The notes below the pieces were generated by a model that saw only the letters and a program-made list of their open reading frames with translations, made no database searches and was not told where the DNA came from. Of a DNA stretch of 64,000 nucleotides, positions 1-12,700 are shown in pieces; the first letter of the stretch is position 1; each line of letters opens with the position of its first letter. The stretch is from Limnomonas spitsbergensis. Taxonomy: Eukaryota > Chlorophyta > Chlorophyceae > Chlamydomonadales. The stretch spans positions 7,438,501 to 7,502,500 of the forward strand of contig JAYJMM010000041.1 in assembly GCA_037349105.1 (NCBI GenBank). The letters are read 5' to 3'. The translations under genes were made by a program, and so were the position numbers.

Positions 1-659
1 CACACTGACACAGTATTAGGGATAGATTGATGATTCAACCCAACACCATGGATCTTATCATTTATATCCTCAACAAATATTGTGGGGTCGTCGTCTTGGG
101 AGGTCCAGCTCAGGAACATGCCTGTCGCTGCATGGAAAGACTCAATTCTAGAGCTCACACAGACGTGTCGAACGTCCCCCCCCCCCAGCCTTCGTTCTCT
201 ATCCAAGGGGTAACATCCTGGGCAGTGCTGTACCGATTATGGTCCTTACGGTGACTGAATTACGTAGCTGCCTTTCAGTCACCGTAACTTCAAGGCGAAT
301 TCAGCTACTTTTGCCAGCGAGGTACTGTAGTTACTTACGCGATTTTAGAATTACGGCGCAATGGCACAGCACTAATCCTGGGGGGGGGTCCTGGATGCCG
401 GTATTTACATCCACTTTATGGGTACCATGCTATTTTTTCGCCCAAGGACTAAACAGCAGGCAGTCACGCAATCCACCCCACAGACCCTCCCCTCACCCTG
501 AGTTCCCAGTTCCCCGAGCGGAGGTCCCAGTGAGTCAGCAGCCCTGAGTTCCCTCCCTCCCGTCACCCTCCGTCCACGTCTGGTCCATGTCATGAAAGCC
601 TTAGAAGTGCAGCTTCAGGCTACTCTTTTCCATTCCATCTCTCTGTCCCCAGCATTCCT
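1..659. other. Unassigned left edge
   Basis: No gene is supported here. Small open frames on both strands lack recognisable content. A perfect 14-bp inverted repeat (246-259 and 274-287) is present. The missing last exon of the uS2-like gene might lie here or beyond the edge, but no uS2 C-terminal motif was found. Confidence 0.5.
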
Positions 660-1530
660 ATCGTTTTGGCAGCTTGCTTTCCCGCTCCCTTGTCCATGTT
701 GAAAAAAGTAATTGCCTACCGGTACTTCGGCTCGGCACCTCACTGGCGGTATCCTGGGCAGCGGCAGCGGTGCAGCCGGGCCATCCAATGGCACCCGGTC
801 CCTCAGCGACCCGGTCCCTCAGAATCAGCTTCACCAAGAGCTTTAAACTTCAAAGGCAGCGCCTTCATCAACAAGCGTGAACCTCACCGGGAACATCCTG
901 GATTGCGGCAGCTGTGCAGCCGGGCCTTCCAATGACACCCAGTCCCTCAGCGACCTGGTCCCTCAGAATCAGCTTCACCGAGAGCTTTAAACTTCAAAGG
1001 CAGCGCCTTCATCAACAAGCGTGTGTGTCACCAAACATCCTGGGCAGCGGCAGCGGTGCAGCCGGGCCTTCCAATGACACCACATTTCTGGAAAACCTTA
1101 TATCCTAACACAGCAGCTTCCCTCAGCTTCACAGACAGTCACTTCATTATCCATCTCGTGTCTCACCGGAAGCAGCCAAGGCAGTGGAGGCTTTGAAGCC
1201 TGGCCTTCCAGCGCCACCAGGCTCCCCAACAAGCTAGTATAATTGCAAAACCTTACCTCAGCTTCAAAGACGGTCCCCTAATCCCCTAAATGAACGAAGT
1301 GTTTACCGAACAAAAGCATCCGGGCCAGTAGAAGCTTTGAAGCCTGGCCTTCCAGCGCCACCACGCCCCTCAACAAGCTAACATCCTAGCAGCAGCTTCA
1401 ATCAGCTTCAAAGACGGTCCCCTACCATCCTCCCCTTTATCAACAAGTGTGTGTCTCACCGGAAGCATCCTGGGCAGCGGCAGCTTTGAGGCCTGGCCTT
1501 CCAGGACCACCAGGTTCCGGAGCAGCTCCC
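660..1530 (-). repeat. Tandem decayed copies of the uS2m exon 4 end plus donor
   Basis: Five or six diverged copies, near 745-800, 888-940, 1035-1085, 1150-1215 and 1310-1375, share the text around CATCCTGGGCAGCGGCAG and GCCTGGCCTTCCA. That text is the antisense of the last about 60 nt of the exon at 1624-1460 followed by its 5' splice site. Spacing is about 150 bp. The copies are too degraded to encode the protein. The interval has no other supported gene. Confidence 0.7.
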
Positions 1531-4500
1531 GCGGGTCCCCCCCGGCCCGGCCCCGCCGAGACGCAAACAGCTTCCACTTGTCTAGCGCGTGTAGCTGAGG
1601 GGAGGCCCTGTCTAGGATGTCCGGCTGCGAGCGGGCAGAGGAGAGGGAGAAGGGTTAAGGGTTTAGGGGAGGCCCAGTCTAGGATGTTCGGCTGCGAGCC
1701 GGCAGAGGAGAGGGAGAAGGGTTTCGAGTTTAGGGGAGGCCCGGTCTAGGATGTCCAGCAGTGTGTGTGTTTAGTAAGTGCTTTACCACTATCTGATACA
1801 GTTTGGCCACACTGTGGCCCCCGGCCACATGCCTCCGGCGCGGCCAGCCCTACTGCTTGGGCCACTGATGTCTGGCTGCGAGCCGGCACAGGGGAGGGAG
1901 CAGGCAGGCAAGAGAGAGGTATAAAGGTCCGGCCATTTATGCATCATGTGTTTATGTTATGCAGCCCAGTGCATCTTTTGGAGAGGGGAGGGAGTAGGGG
2001 GTAAAAGAGGGAGCAAGCAGGCAAGAGAGAAGTGTTAAGTGTATAGGTCAGGCCATTTATTTATGAATTATGATGCATTGTATGATGGAGGTCCAGTGCA
2101 TGTTTTGGAGAGGGGAGAGAGTAGGGTTTAGGGTTTAGGGTTTAGGGGAAGGAGCAGGCAGGCGAGAGACAGAAGTGAAGGTCCCGCCCTTCATGCATTT
2201 AGTGATGGAGGTCCAGCTCATGTCTATGGAGAGGGCAGTCATTGCTGGATCGGTGGACGATAGTCAGTGGCGCTCAGTGCCCCAGAGACTCAGTGACATC
2301 AACACAGCATGGCCAGCAGTGGGCCACCTTGCCTTGTTGTGTGAAAAAGTGGCCCATTCCACACAGTGCAAGTGGGCAACAACCAGGGCATGTGCAACAG
2401 GGTGCAAGTGTAATACACCGCCACACAATCCAGTTTGTCCATTGACAAGTGTGATGCACCACCACACAGTGCAATTTTGCCTATGACAAGTGTGACCCAC
2501 CATCACATATCCTGGGCTGACCAACGCATATTGGCAAGTGTGTTTCACAGTCACGCAGTGAGGGTTGACCAGTGACAAGTGTGACCCACAGTCACAAAGT
2601 GAGGGCTGACCAATGAATGTGTGACCCACCGTCACACAGTGCGGGTTGACCATTGCGATGCCTCGAGCTGCCAGGAGCTGCCGGTTGGGCTGGTGCTCCT
2701 GGCGGAACAGCTGCGGAGGCGTCGGGGGGGCATCGGCCGATCCCGACGCCTTCCTGCCTCCGCTGCCTGCGTTGCCCTGCTGAGATGCGACGGACGCGGC
2801 GAGCGTTCCTGGAACCCATGTCTCTGTCATGAACCAAACATTGGGGTTCACACAGCACATGGCCGCCTCGCGCAGCAGCGGCTGCAGCAGCGGGTTCGAG
2901 TTGATGAGGTAAACGTGGCCGTTGTCCTGCAACACCTGTAACAACAGACGAGCGCGAGAGGAGGCAGGGTGATCACTAAGGCAAAGCCGTCGTCCTGCAA
3001 CGTGATCAAGTTCATAAGGGCATACAAACAGATGTTGAAGGTTAAGGTGTTACCCCGGTAGGATGTAAAGGGTTTAGGGTTAAAGTTGAGGGCCTAGGGT
3101 TAAGGTGTTACCCCAGTAGGGCGTTGCCGTGCAAATGGGCTACCCAAGGTACCCTAGATGTCCCAGTGGAACTGCAAGACATCGTGCGCGCCTCAACGCA
3201 ATGCCCACACCGCCAGGTTTGTAGGGAGGCACGAGAGGAGGGGTGACAACAAGAGGGCAACAAGGCTTCCTGATGGGACCTGGGAGAACCCTGATGGGAC
3301 CTGGGGGAACTATTCAGCTAGCCAGGACCTGTCAATCTGCTTAATATCCTCTCTTGCCTGAGAAGCATGCTGCCTGCGAGTCACAAAGATATCCTCACAG
3401 CCTGAATGGCATGCTGCCTATAATTCCTCCACACATCCTCCCAGCCCCTCTGGCGCGCTGAGATCGGCAGCATGAGGCAGCAGGTCCACTAGCACAGGCT
3501 TGGACCATTCAAACATACTGGACCACCCCTCCAGTGATCTCCTTTACACAACTTGGTCTACCGGTACATTATCAATCCACACATGTGTGGAAATGTGTGG
3601 CAAATGCTGAATCCCTCTGACCCAAGGCAGTGGTTCCCCTCTCACAAGGCTGTGGTTCCCCTCTCACAACACGCTACCGGACATTTTGCCCACCACAGCA
3701 TTGGTTTCGTTCTGATTTCACAGATGTGCGTCGGGCAGTGAATACCCGACAGCATGGATACCAAACTAGCCCTTGCACGGCTGCCTCCAAGACAAACACA
3801 CCAGGAAACTGTGATGGGCAGCCCTGTCCCCCAGGTCTCTGCTGATATACCGGCAAAAGCGTTAGAAGCGGGGAATAACAGGTCACAGTCCCCTGATCGC
3901 AGCCCCTTGATCGCAGCCCCCTGACCGCAGCCCCCTGATCGTAACACCCTGACCGTAACACCCTGACCGCAGCCCCTTTATTGTAACACCCTGACCGCAG
4001 CCCCCTGATTGCAACACCCTGACCGCAGCCCCCTGACCGCAGCCCCCTGACCGTAACACCCTGACCGCAGCCCCCTGATCGTAACACCCTGACCGTAACA
4101 CCCTGACCGCAGTTCCCTTGATCGCAGCCCCCTGACCGCAGCCCCCTGATCGTAACACCCTGACCGTAACACCCTGACCGCAGCCCCCTGATCGTAACAC
4201 CCTGACCGTAACACCCTGACCGCAGCCCCCTGACCGTAACACCCTGACCGCAGCCCCCTGATCGTAACACCCTGACCGTAACACCCTGACCGTAACACCC
4301 TGACCGCAGCCCCCTGATCGTAACACCCTGACCGTAACACCCTGACCGTAACACCCTGACCGTAACACCCTGACCGCAGCCCCCTGATCGTAACACCCTG
4401 ACCGTAACACCCTGACCGTAACACCCTGACCGCAGCCCCCTGATCGTAACACCCTGACCGTAACACCCTGACCGTAACACCCTGACCGCAGCCCCCTGAC

Positions 4501-5930
4501 CGTAACACCCTGACCGTAACACCCTGACCGTAACACCCTGACCGCAGCCCCCTGACCGCAGCCCCCTGACCGTAACACCCTGACCGCAGCCCCCTGATCG
4601 TAACACCCTGACCGTAACACCCTGACCGCAGCCCCCTGACCGTAACACCCTGACCGTAACACCCTGACCGCAGCCCCCTGACCGTAACACCCTGACCGTA
4701 ACACCCTGACCGCAGCCCCCTGACCGTAACACCCTGACCGCAGCCCCCTGACCGTAACACCCTGACCGCAGCCCCCTGACCGTAACACCCTGACCGCAGC
4801 CCCCTGACCGTAACACCCTGACCGCAGCCCCCTGACCGTAACACCCTGACCGTAACACCCTGACCGCAGCCCCTTTATTGTAACACCCTGACCGCAGCCC
4901 CCTGATTGCAACACCCTGACCGTAACACCCTGACCGTAACACCCTGACCGCAGCCCCTTTATTGTAACACCCTGACCGCAGCCCCCTGATTGCAACACCC
5001 TGACCGTAACACCCTGACCGTAACACCCTGACTGCAGCCCCTTTATTGTAACACCCTGACCGCAGCCCCCTGATAGCAACACCCTGACCGCAGCCCCCTG
5101 ATTGCAACACCCTGACCGCAGCCCCACACCTGCTTAATGACGTAGAGGGCCCGCATGGTGCTCTCCAACGTCTTCGCAGGATCGATGAAGAGCGTCTTGT
5201 TCACCTGGGTGGCACGATGCATCAATGGTTAACCCAGACAGCCCACATGGATATGAGAAACACGAAAAGGATGACCTGACATTCTCCTGACAACATTATG
5301 GCTGGACTGGACAAGCATGCTCAGCGTCAGGCCCTCCAGGGTCCCAATATACAATGGTTTGCTTCAGGGCGCCTCGTCTACAATTTAGCTACATCACGGC
5401 CTACGGTCATGGGAGCCTGGGAAAGGAAGGCCTGCTGCTGGGGCCACTGGGCGTAGGCCGATCAAGTTTGGGTCCCTATCTGCCCTGTGGTCGCCGCCTA
5501 ACGGCCTGCCAATGGTGCTTTGGTGCGCACTGAAATGCACACTGGTATGCACGTCACTCGTATGAATGTATGAAAGTAGCAACGGAATAGCCAATCAAAT
5601 CCTGACCTCGACTGCATGATCCAGAAGCGAGTTGTTGCGGAGCCTGCCAAGGGGCATGGGCTGTAGGAGGGATTTGACGAGCTCTGCCATGTCTGCTGAA
5701 GGTGAGGTCACTGTCGCCGGGCTCTCAGCAGGTGGCATGGCCTTTTTACCCTTTTTTAAGGCACTCTTGCTGTTCAAGATGGAAACCACCGCCGAAGAAG
5801 TTTTTCTTTTACTCTCATGCGAATCTTGCTTGCCAGGCGCAGGTTGCGATGCTTGCGCCGAGGAAGCCCATGCAGCGGTGGACGTGTGCATGGCGCGTTG
5901 CATGGGTGGTGCAGCAGCGCCGCCTGTCAT
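1460..5930 (-). CDS. Probable mitochondrial small-subunit ribosomal protein uS2 (3' end not found)
   Basis: Four phase-0 exons on the minus strand: 5930-5607, 5204-5130, 2935-2651, 1624-1460 (283 codons seen). The joins read continuously. Exon 1 ends NNSLLDHAVE, exon 2 begins VNKTLFIDPAKTLE, exon 3 contains GHVYLINSNPLLQPLLREAA and NPNVWFMTETWVPGTL, and exon 4 contains DPRELLRNLVVLEGQASKLP. This follows the uS2 plan: the 'IIDLEKTL' strand, the 'G..LFV.TN' strand and helix, the 'RW.GG.LTN' site, then the coiled 'LE.NLGGI..M..LP' segment. The first exon is Ala/Ser/Arg/Lys-rich and could hold a mitochondrial transit peptide; the start is uncertain (ATG at 5930, or in-frame ATGs at 5903 and 5891). 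The C-terminal 'IVDT' part was not found and may lie in or beyond the first 1.4 kb. Introns hold a 1.2-kb satellite (3885-5120). uS2 is inferred by eye from an organelle-type divergent sequence; another uS2-fold protein is possible. Confidence 0.5.
2100..2640. repeat. Telomere-like motif and degenerate about 60-bp repeats in the uS2m intron
   Basis: Three direct TTTAGGG units occur at about 2125-2150. From about 2330 to 2640, diverged copies of a segment containing GTGTGACCCACCGTCACACA and GGGTTGACCA repeat at about 50-60 bp. They lie directly after the donor of the exon at 2935-2651. No coding content is supported. Confidence 0.6.
3885..5120. repeat. 14-bp minisatellite array (about 88 units), intronic
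   Basis: Two 14-nt variants, TAACACCCTGACCG and CAGCCCCCTGACCG, alternate irregularly, with minor variants carrying TGATCG or TTTATTG. Because 14 is not a multiple of 3, the array cycles through all frames every 42 nt. All three minus-strand frames are therefore open and encode the same Gly/Arg/Cys-rich repeat. These frames are artefacts. The array abuts the donor of the uS2m exon 5204-5130. Confidence 0.95.
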
Positions 5931-6718
5931 CACAGCGCTGGGCCAGGATAGGCCAGAGGTGGAGGCGTGGATGGTGCCTGAAGCTTCGCGAAGGCCGCGT
6001 GGCAAAACACCTCTGCCAGCATCACATGAAGCTTTATGCAGCCACGGCTGCGATCCAAAGAGGTGGCTGGTTGAAACAGAAAGATCAGATATGACGCTGG
6101 AGCACGATGCATACGCTTGATCGGGCGTATGACTCCGTGATGCCCCTGCGCAGCCAAAGGTGTGATCATCATCCATCCACCCACTGAATCGCACAAGCCG
6201 CAGCCACCGGGGAGTGCCCACCTGAAATACGCGAAACGATGCTCGAAGCAACTTTCATTTCACGATAGCGGGTTTGAGCGTGGAAGAGACATGACGCTAC
6301 AAGCGTGGATCCTGACAAAGTACGGCAGGGATATCTGACGTACACCTCAATAGGATCCAGATCAGGTGCCCAGGAAGATGGTGCGAAGCTGTGAGTCTGG
6401 AGCGGGAAGCTGGCGAGCCATGAAAAATGGCCGCAGCTTCCTCAGCTTGTAACAGTTGACATCCGTTGGCACATGTCGGGGTAATAACTGTTCACCAGCT
6501 CATCTTAGGATTGCAACATTTTAGCTGCGGGGCAATCGAATATCTGTCCATCACACCCACCGGAGTGACCTTTCGGAGGCTAGCCTCTAGCCGTGACTGG
6601 GATCCCAATGGCTCATCAGGTTCGGAATGTTCAGGAAACAGGCCAGGATGCAGGCATACAACAATTCAATCGACAATTCGATTGACCCTTTACTTGTACC
6701 GATTCCCGCTCCCGCCAG
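5931..6718. promoter_or_regulatory. Divergent intergenic region between uS2m and the secreted glycoprotein gene
   Basis: The two putative start codons face away from each other across about 790 bp, so both promoters should lie here. No convincing TATA box was recognised. The uS2m open frame continues upstream to 6251, so its 5' exon may extend into this region. Confidence 0.35.
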
Positions 6719-9700
6719 ATGCCATCGAGATCGAAGCTCGCGCTAGTGAGCATCGCAGCTGTGCTGATAGGTGGCGTCATAAGTGCAGTGACAGCGCAAG
6801 CCCCCAAATTCCAAGGTGCACTTGAGTCTAGAATCTTCTGTAAATTTGAAATGTTTTTCTGCGCGTCACCTGCGAGCCTATCGGGGTACAAGCCAATTCG
6901 CCCAAAGCAGCACCAGGCATCAGAACGTCTAATGGCCATGTGTAATCCTCGTAACGTAATCCTGAACAATATTCCCCGGACGTGTGGTCCCTGGTTGGCC
7001 TAAATCTCACTGCCCTCTCTCCTGCCTAAACTGCCATTGCAGCTGTCATCACCATGGCAGTCCCCATTGGAAATGCCGCACAGCTCGGCGACACTAGCTG
7101 CTCTATGCTGTCCACTCTCCTCCAGACTTTCATCCCGCCAGTTCAGGGCACGTCCATCCAGAGCTGCATCACTGCTTACAGACCGGCAGGCAGCAAGCCC
7201 ATCCAGACCTTGACAAATTACACAGTAAGTCATCGTTGCAAGAATCTTTGCTTCAGTTGCACATGTTATCTTGCTACCATTCCTCCTACCTGGGCCCATG
7301 ATCTTGCTTGACAGCCCTTGAGGCCTTAAGCACGAGCAACAGAGCTCTGATGCTCCCCAACTTTTGGGGGCATGCACTTGCCCCTGCCCTGCTTAGCACG
7401 TCTGCCCACCTATAGCAATATGTTTTCTCTGAACATTTCTGAAGATTCTTTGGGATATGCCTGTGCTCTGCAGGTTGCTTATTCCAGCATTCTTGACATG
7501 CAAACGTTTTACCTGAGCCTCGTCAAGGCCCCCGTGTGGGATGTAAGTGAGCACACCTGGAGCGGGTGAACCGCAGATGTCAAACATTGTTCCTTCCTTA
7601 ACCAGGTTCTGTTCAGAATTCATGCCACTTCGATGAAATAAAACATACTATTGGAAGCTGTTGCTTTTGGCCCTGGTAGCTGCGATGGCCGCCCTCTGAT
7701 GGCCTGATCTGACGCCAGTTAGACACCCTTCCTTGAGACTCAAGGCCCCATCCTTCTGTGCACAGGGCTTTCTGAGTGCACTTGGCTTAGGCTGTGGGAG
7801 TGAGGCTAGCTACACAGACTACTTTACTGGAAACGGAGGCACGACGCTCACAGGTGGGCTGACAGTTTCAGGGGGACGGAGAGGACACTCACAGGCAGGC
7901 TGACAGTCTAAGGTTAAGGGAATGGAGGGATGACACTCAATGGTGGGCTGGCTTTCTAAGGTTAAGGGAATGGAGGGACAACACTCAATGGTGGGCTGAC
8001 TTCTGAATGTTAAGGGAATGGAGGCATGAAGCTCACAGGTGGGCTAACAGTGTAAGCTTAAGGGAATGAAGGAACAACGCTCACATATGGGCTGACCGTC
8101 TAAGATTGAGGGAACATAGGCATGACACTCACAAGTGGGCTGACCGTCTAAGGGGAACGGAGAGACAACACTTACAGGTGGGGTGACGGTCTAACGTTAA
8201 GGGAATGGAGGGACGGCACTCACAGGTGGACTGACTGTCTAAGGTTGAGGGGAACGGAGGGATGACACGCACCGGTGGGCTGACAGTCTCATGTTAAGAA
8301 AATTGAGTCAGGACGCTCAAAGGTGGGCTAACACTCCTTCTGCTGCTCCTTCTGCTGCTTCTCCTGTTGCCCCTCCTGCTTTACCTGCTGCTGCTTCTAG
8401 TGTTGCTACTCCAGAACTTACCTGCTGCTGCTACTGACCTTGATCCGACATTCCATAGGTGTCATTGGAGTCATCGCTGGAGCGCAGATGGCAGGTCTGT
8501 CCATGCAGCTAATCAACACGGGAGCACCATCCACGTGGGCAATGCCAAACTACGTCTGCTCTCCTCCTCCTCCAATGCCGCCGCCGCCCCCGTCCTCGCC
8601 GCCCCCGCCTCCAAACATGCCTTGCAACATCAACGTGTTTATCAACCGCACCATGGGGCCCATCACTGTCATCAATCCCTGCGTCTACTTCATTTACCAA
8701 ATGACGGCTGTATACGCACAGAACGTGCAGGTAAAGCTTGGATGAGCGTTTGGCGTCATAATATCAGCCGAAAGGGCTCTTTGAGCTCCTTTGCGATTAA
8801 ATTGCATTTGCTGGATTGGTTGGTGTTTCTGATGCCACCGGCGCCATTGCTGAGCACGCTGCACTTGCCACTGACTGACAATGTGCTGAATGCTTGTTGC
8901 TTTGCAGATCCTTCGGAATTTCGTGTGTACCGAGACTGGCAATCCTGGAGTTGTGGCCATTACCGGACTTGTGGGCAGCCAGGCAAGTGACCTAGGCCAG
9001 ACCAGTCGGTTACTGTGCTGCCTCTCACATCAAGCTTGAAGGTGCACAGGGCACATGTTGTTCAGGGCTGAAGACTCGTGACACTTATGCGTATGCCTTC
9101 TGCATGATGTGTTGCAAGTTACTAGTGGGGGGCGATTTTGGCCCGCAGAAAATGTCTGTCGGTTGGGATGATAGTAGCCAGTGCTCCCCAGGGGCCATTA
9201 GCAGTGCTCCCCTGGGGCCATTTGCAGTGCTTAGCTGCTACTGCTGCTGCATACCCCAGGCAGACCGTGACGTCATCTTCCAGCAGATTACTGAGGATGG
9301 CAACGAGGCCACAAGGCTCGTGCAATTCTACCAATTGGTGAGACGGAATGCCGGCTGTAATCCGCTTCATAATACCCACATGTAGATCCGCTTCGTAATG
9401 TTATATGTAACTCCGCTTCATAATGCTACCTGTAGATCCGCTTCATAATGCTACCTGTAGATCCGCTTCATAATGCTACCTGTAAATCCCCTTCGTAATG
9501 CTACCTGTGAATCCCCTTCATATTGCTACCTGAAGGGATGTGGCGACTCCATCTCTGCTGTCAGCCCCAATTGCGGTGGTTCCGGAGGCGTATACAGCAA
9601 CAACCCCGGCAACTTCTCGAGCTTCAACTGCTTCCCTCCACCGCCGTCTCCCCGTCCGCCACCCCAACCCCCTTCCCCTCCCTCTCCGTCACCATCCCCA

Positions 9701-12700
9701 CCCTCTCCCCCAAGCCCTCGACCCCCATCGCCATTCCCGCCCAGCCCCCGACCCCCCTCACCCTCTCCCCCAAGCCCTCCGCCCCCGTCGCCGTCACCCC
9801 CCTCCCCTCTGCCTCCCTCGCCTTCTCCCTCACCTCCCACACCCCCGCCCCAGCCACCATCTCCTTTGCCTCCTTATCCTCCTCAACCCTCGCCTCCGCT
9901 CCCCCCCGTGACACCTCCAAGCCCATCCCCGCCTCCTGAACCTCCCCGCCTACCCCCCAGCCCCAGTCCTCCCCCATCCCCCCCTGGGTCACCACCTGCC
10001 CCTCTGGTGAGAAGCAGCTGCATGTCAGCACCCTCAATATAGTATGTGCATGTGGTCTCATGAAACGTGCTGCTGTCTATGAATTGCTGCGCATCGCTGC
10101 ATGCTGCCCAGCTGCTAATTGAGAATCCCTGCATGTAGCCCAGCTGCTGTCTATGAATCGCTGTGTGGCTGCATGCTGCCCAGCTGCTGGTTAAGAATCG
10201 CTGCGTGTAGCCCAGCTGCTGTCTATGAATCGCTGCGCATCGCTGCATGCTGCCCAGCTGCTAATTAAGAATCGCTGCGTGTAGCCCAGCTGCTGTCTAT
10301 GAATCGCTGTGTGGCTGCATGCTGCCCAGCTACTGGTTAAGAATCGCTGCATGTAGCTCAGCTGCTGTCTATGAATCGCTGTGTGGCTGCATGCTACCCA
10401 GCTACTGGTTAAGAATCGCTGCGTGTAGCCCAGCTGCTGTCTATGAATCGCTGTGTGGCTGCATGCTGCCCAGCTGCTGGTTAAGAATCGCTACGTGTAG
10501 CCCAGCTGCTGTCTATGAATCGCTGTGTGGCTGCATGCTGCCCAGCTACTGGTTAAGAATCGCTGCGTGTAGCCCAGCTGCTGTCTATGAATGGCTGTGT
10601 GGCTGCATGCTGCCCAGCTGCTGGTTAAGAATCGCTGCATGTAGCCCAGCTGCTGTCTATGAATCGCTGTGTGGCTGCATGCTGCCCAGCTGCTGGTTAA
10701 GAATCGCTGCGTGTAGCCCAGCTGCTGTCTATGAATCGCTGTGTGGCTGCATGCTGCCCAGCTGCTGGTTAAGAATCGCTGCATGTAGCCCAGCTGCTGT
10801 CTATGAATCGCTGTGTGGCTGCATGCTGCCCAGCTGCTGGTTAAGAATCGCTGCGTGTAGCCCAGCTGCTGTCTATGAATCGCTGTGTGGCTGCATGCTG
10901 CCCAGCTGCTGGTTAAGAATCGCTGCATGTAGCCCAGCTGCTGTCTATGAATCGCTGTGTGGCTGCATGCTGCCCAGCTGCTGGTTAAGAATCGCTGCGT
11001 GTAGCCCAGCTGCTGTCTATGAATCGCTGTGTGGCTGCATGCTGCCCAGCTGCTGGTTAAGAATCGCTGCGTGTAGCCCAGCTGCTGTCTATGAATCGCT
11101 GTGTGGCTCCATGCTGCCCAGCTACTGGTTAAGAATCGCTGCGTGTAGCCCAGCTGCTGTCTATGAATCGCTGTGTGGCTGCATGCTGCCCAGCTGCTGG
11201 TTAAGAATCGCTGCATGTAGCCCAGCTGCTGTCTATGAATCGCTGTGTGGCTGCATACTGCCCAGCTGCTGGTTAAGAATCGCTGCGTGTAGCCCAGCTG
11301 CTGTCTATGAATCGCTGTGTGGCTGCATGCTGCCCAGCTGCTGGTTAAGAATCGCTGCATGTAGCCCAGCTGCTGTCTATGAATCGCTGTGTGGCTGCAT
11401 ACTGCCCAGCTGCTGGTTATGAATTGCTGCCTGGCTGGTTACAGCCCAGCTGCTGGTTATTAATCGCTGTGTGGCTCCATGCTGCCCAGCTGCTGGTTAT
11501 GAATCGCTGCGTAGCTGGTTGCAGCCCAGCTGGTGTCTATGAATCGCTATGTGGTTGCTTGCAGCCTAGCCGCTGTCTATCAACCGCTCCATGCTGCCCA
11601 GCTGCTGGTTATGAATCGCTGCGTCAATGCATGCAGCCGGGGGCATGAAGCAGCAGAGCCAGGTGCCAGTTAGAAATGCTGCCCTGCTCGTAATTTGGCA
11701 TGGAAGCACAGATCCTGATATTGAGGCCTTTGACTGCTGCAGGGCGCGATCATGGTGCTTTTGAAGTACCCGGACCCGGCAGGCCTCGTCTGCTCTGAGC
11801 TGCAGCTAGCGCTGAGTGCCATGATCGCCGACGTGAGTTGAGACGCGTGGCATATATGTCTCGTTCCACGCAAGATCTCGGTGCTGCTGGCAAATAACGT
11901 TGCTTGCAAATATCTACATCAAAAGGGCTACCGTGGCTGGCAGTGTGGCCTGGACAGATATGATATCTATAATGGTAATATTTAAGTATTGGCTGGCGGG
12001 CGGAGGTGACCGCTCTCTGTCCATATGTCCATGCAGGTGAACACTACACTGCTGGTTGCTTCCCCAATGTGCTTCCTATCCTTTGACATCGGCCTCAACC
12101 TCTGGACGGCACAGGTGATATCTGTAGAATGGATGTGGATATGTGGGTACCGTTTTGGTACTGGAGTTCCGTATTTTTTTAATTTGTGTTGCATTTGTTT
12201 CCCCTTCAAAAGATTGAATGTACTTAAAAACCTAAACCCTAAACCCTTGACCCTAGATTGAGTGTTGAAAGCTGGAAGCCGAGCCAAAGTTTAGGCTTCG
12301 CACTGGGCGTGCGCTAACAGCCACAGTTTTAGACTCCCTGGGTTACCGTTCTGCTTTTGCAGCAAGAAGGCCAGTAGCGCGCAGCGTTTGTCCATTCGCC
12401 CTATCCTTACGCCAGTCACTGTAGCGAGCCTTGGCCCCCCGGAACCACACAATTTTCGAAACATGCAACGCGCGTGCCATCCGCCGCGAGAGTGATTGCA
12501 ATCGAAAGCGCGCATTTTTGCGATTGTTTTGAGCCTGTAAAAGCAGGATTTGGCCACTGTTTGCCTGCTGACGTGTCAGGGCACAAACCTCGGTCGAGAG
12601 GGGGCGCGGTACGGAAGGGGGGTGTCTGAGGCCTGACTGCTGGCGTTTTGGGTCCTCCCAAGCCACACGATTCCAGCCAGGGTGATCTTCTCCAGAGGGT

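Noticed and set aside
3674..5127. Minus-strand open frames of 478, 414 and 288 codons (Gly/Arg/Cys-rich)
   Set aside because: They are produced by the 14-bp intronic array; all three frames give the same peptide.
10319..11422. 367-codon plus-strand and 289-codon minus-strand frames
   Set aside because: They are a 72-bp satellite with a period divisible by 3, open on both strands, inside the glycoprotein intron 8.
10060..11645. Possible CRISPR-like array
   Set aside because: The units are contiguous satellite repeats without unique spacers, in a eukaryotic intron.
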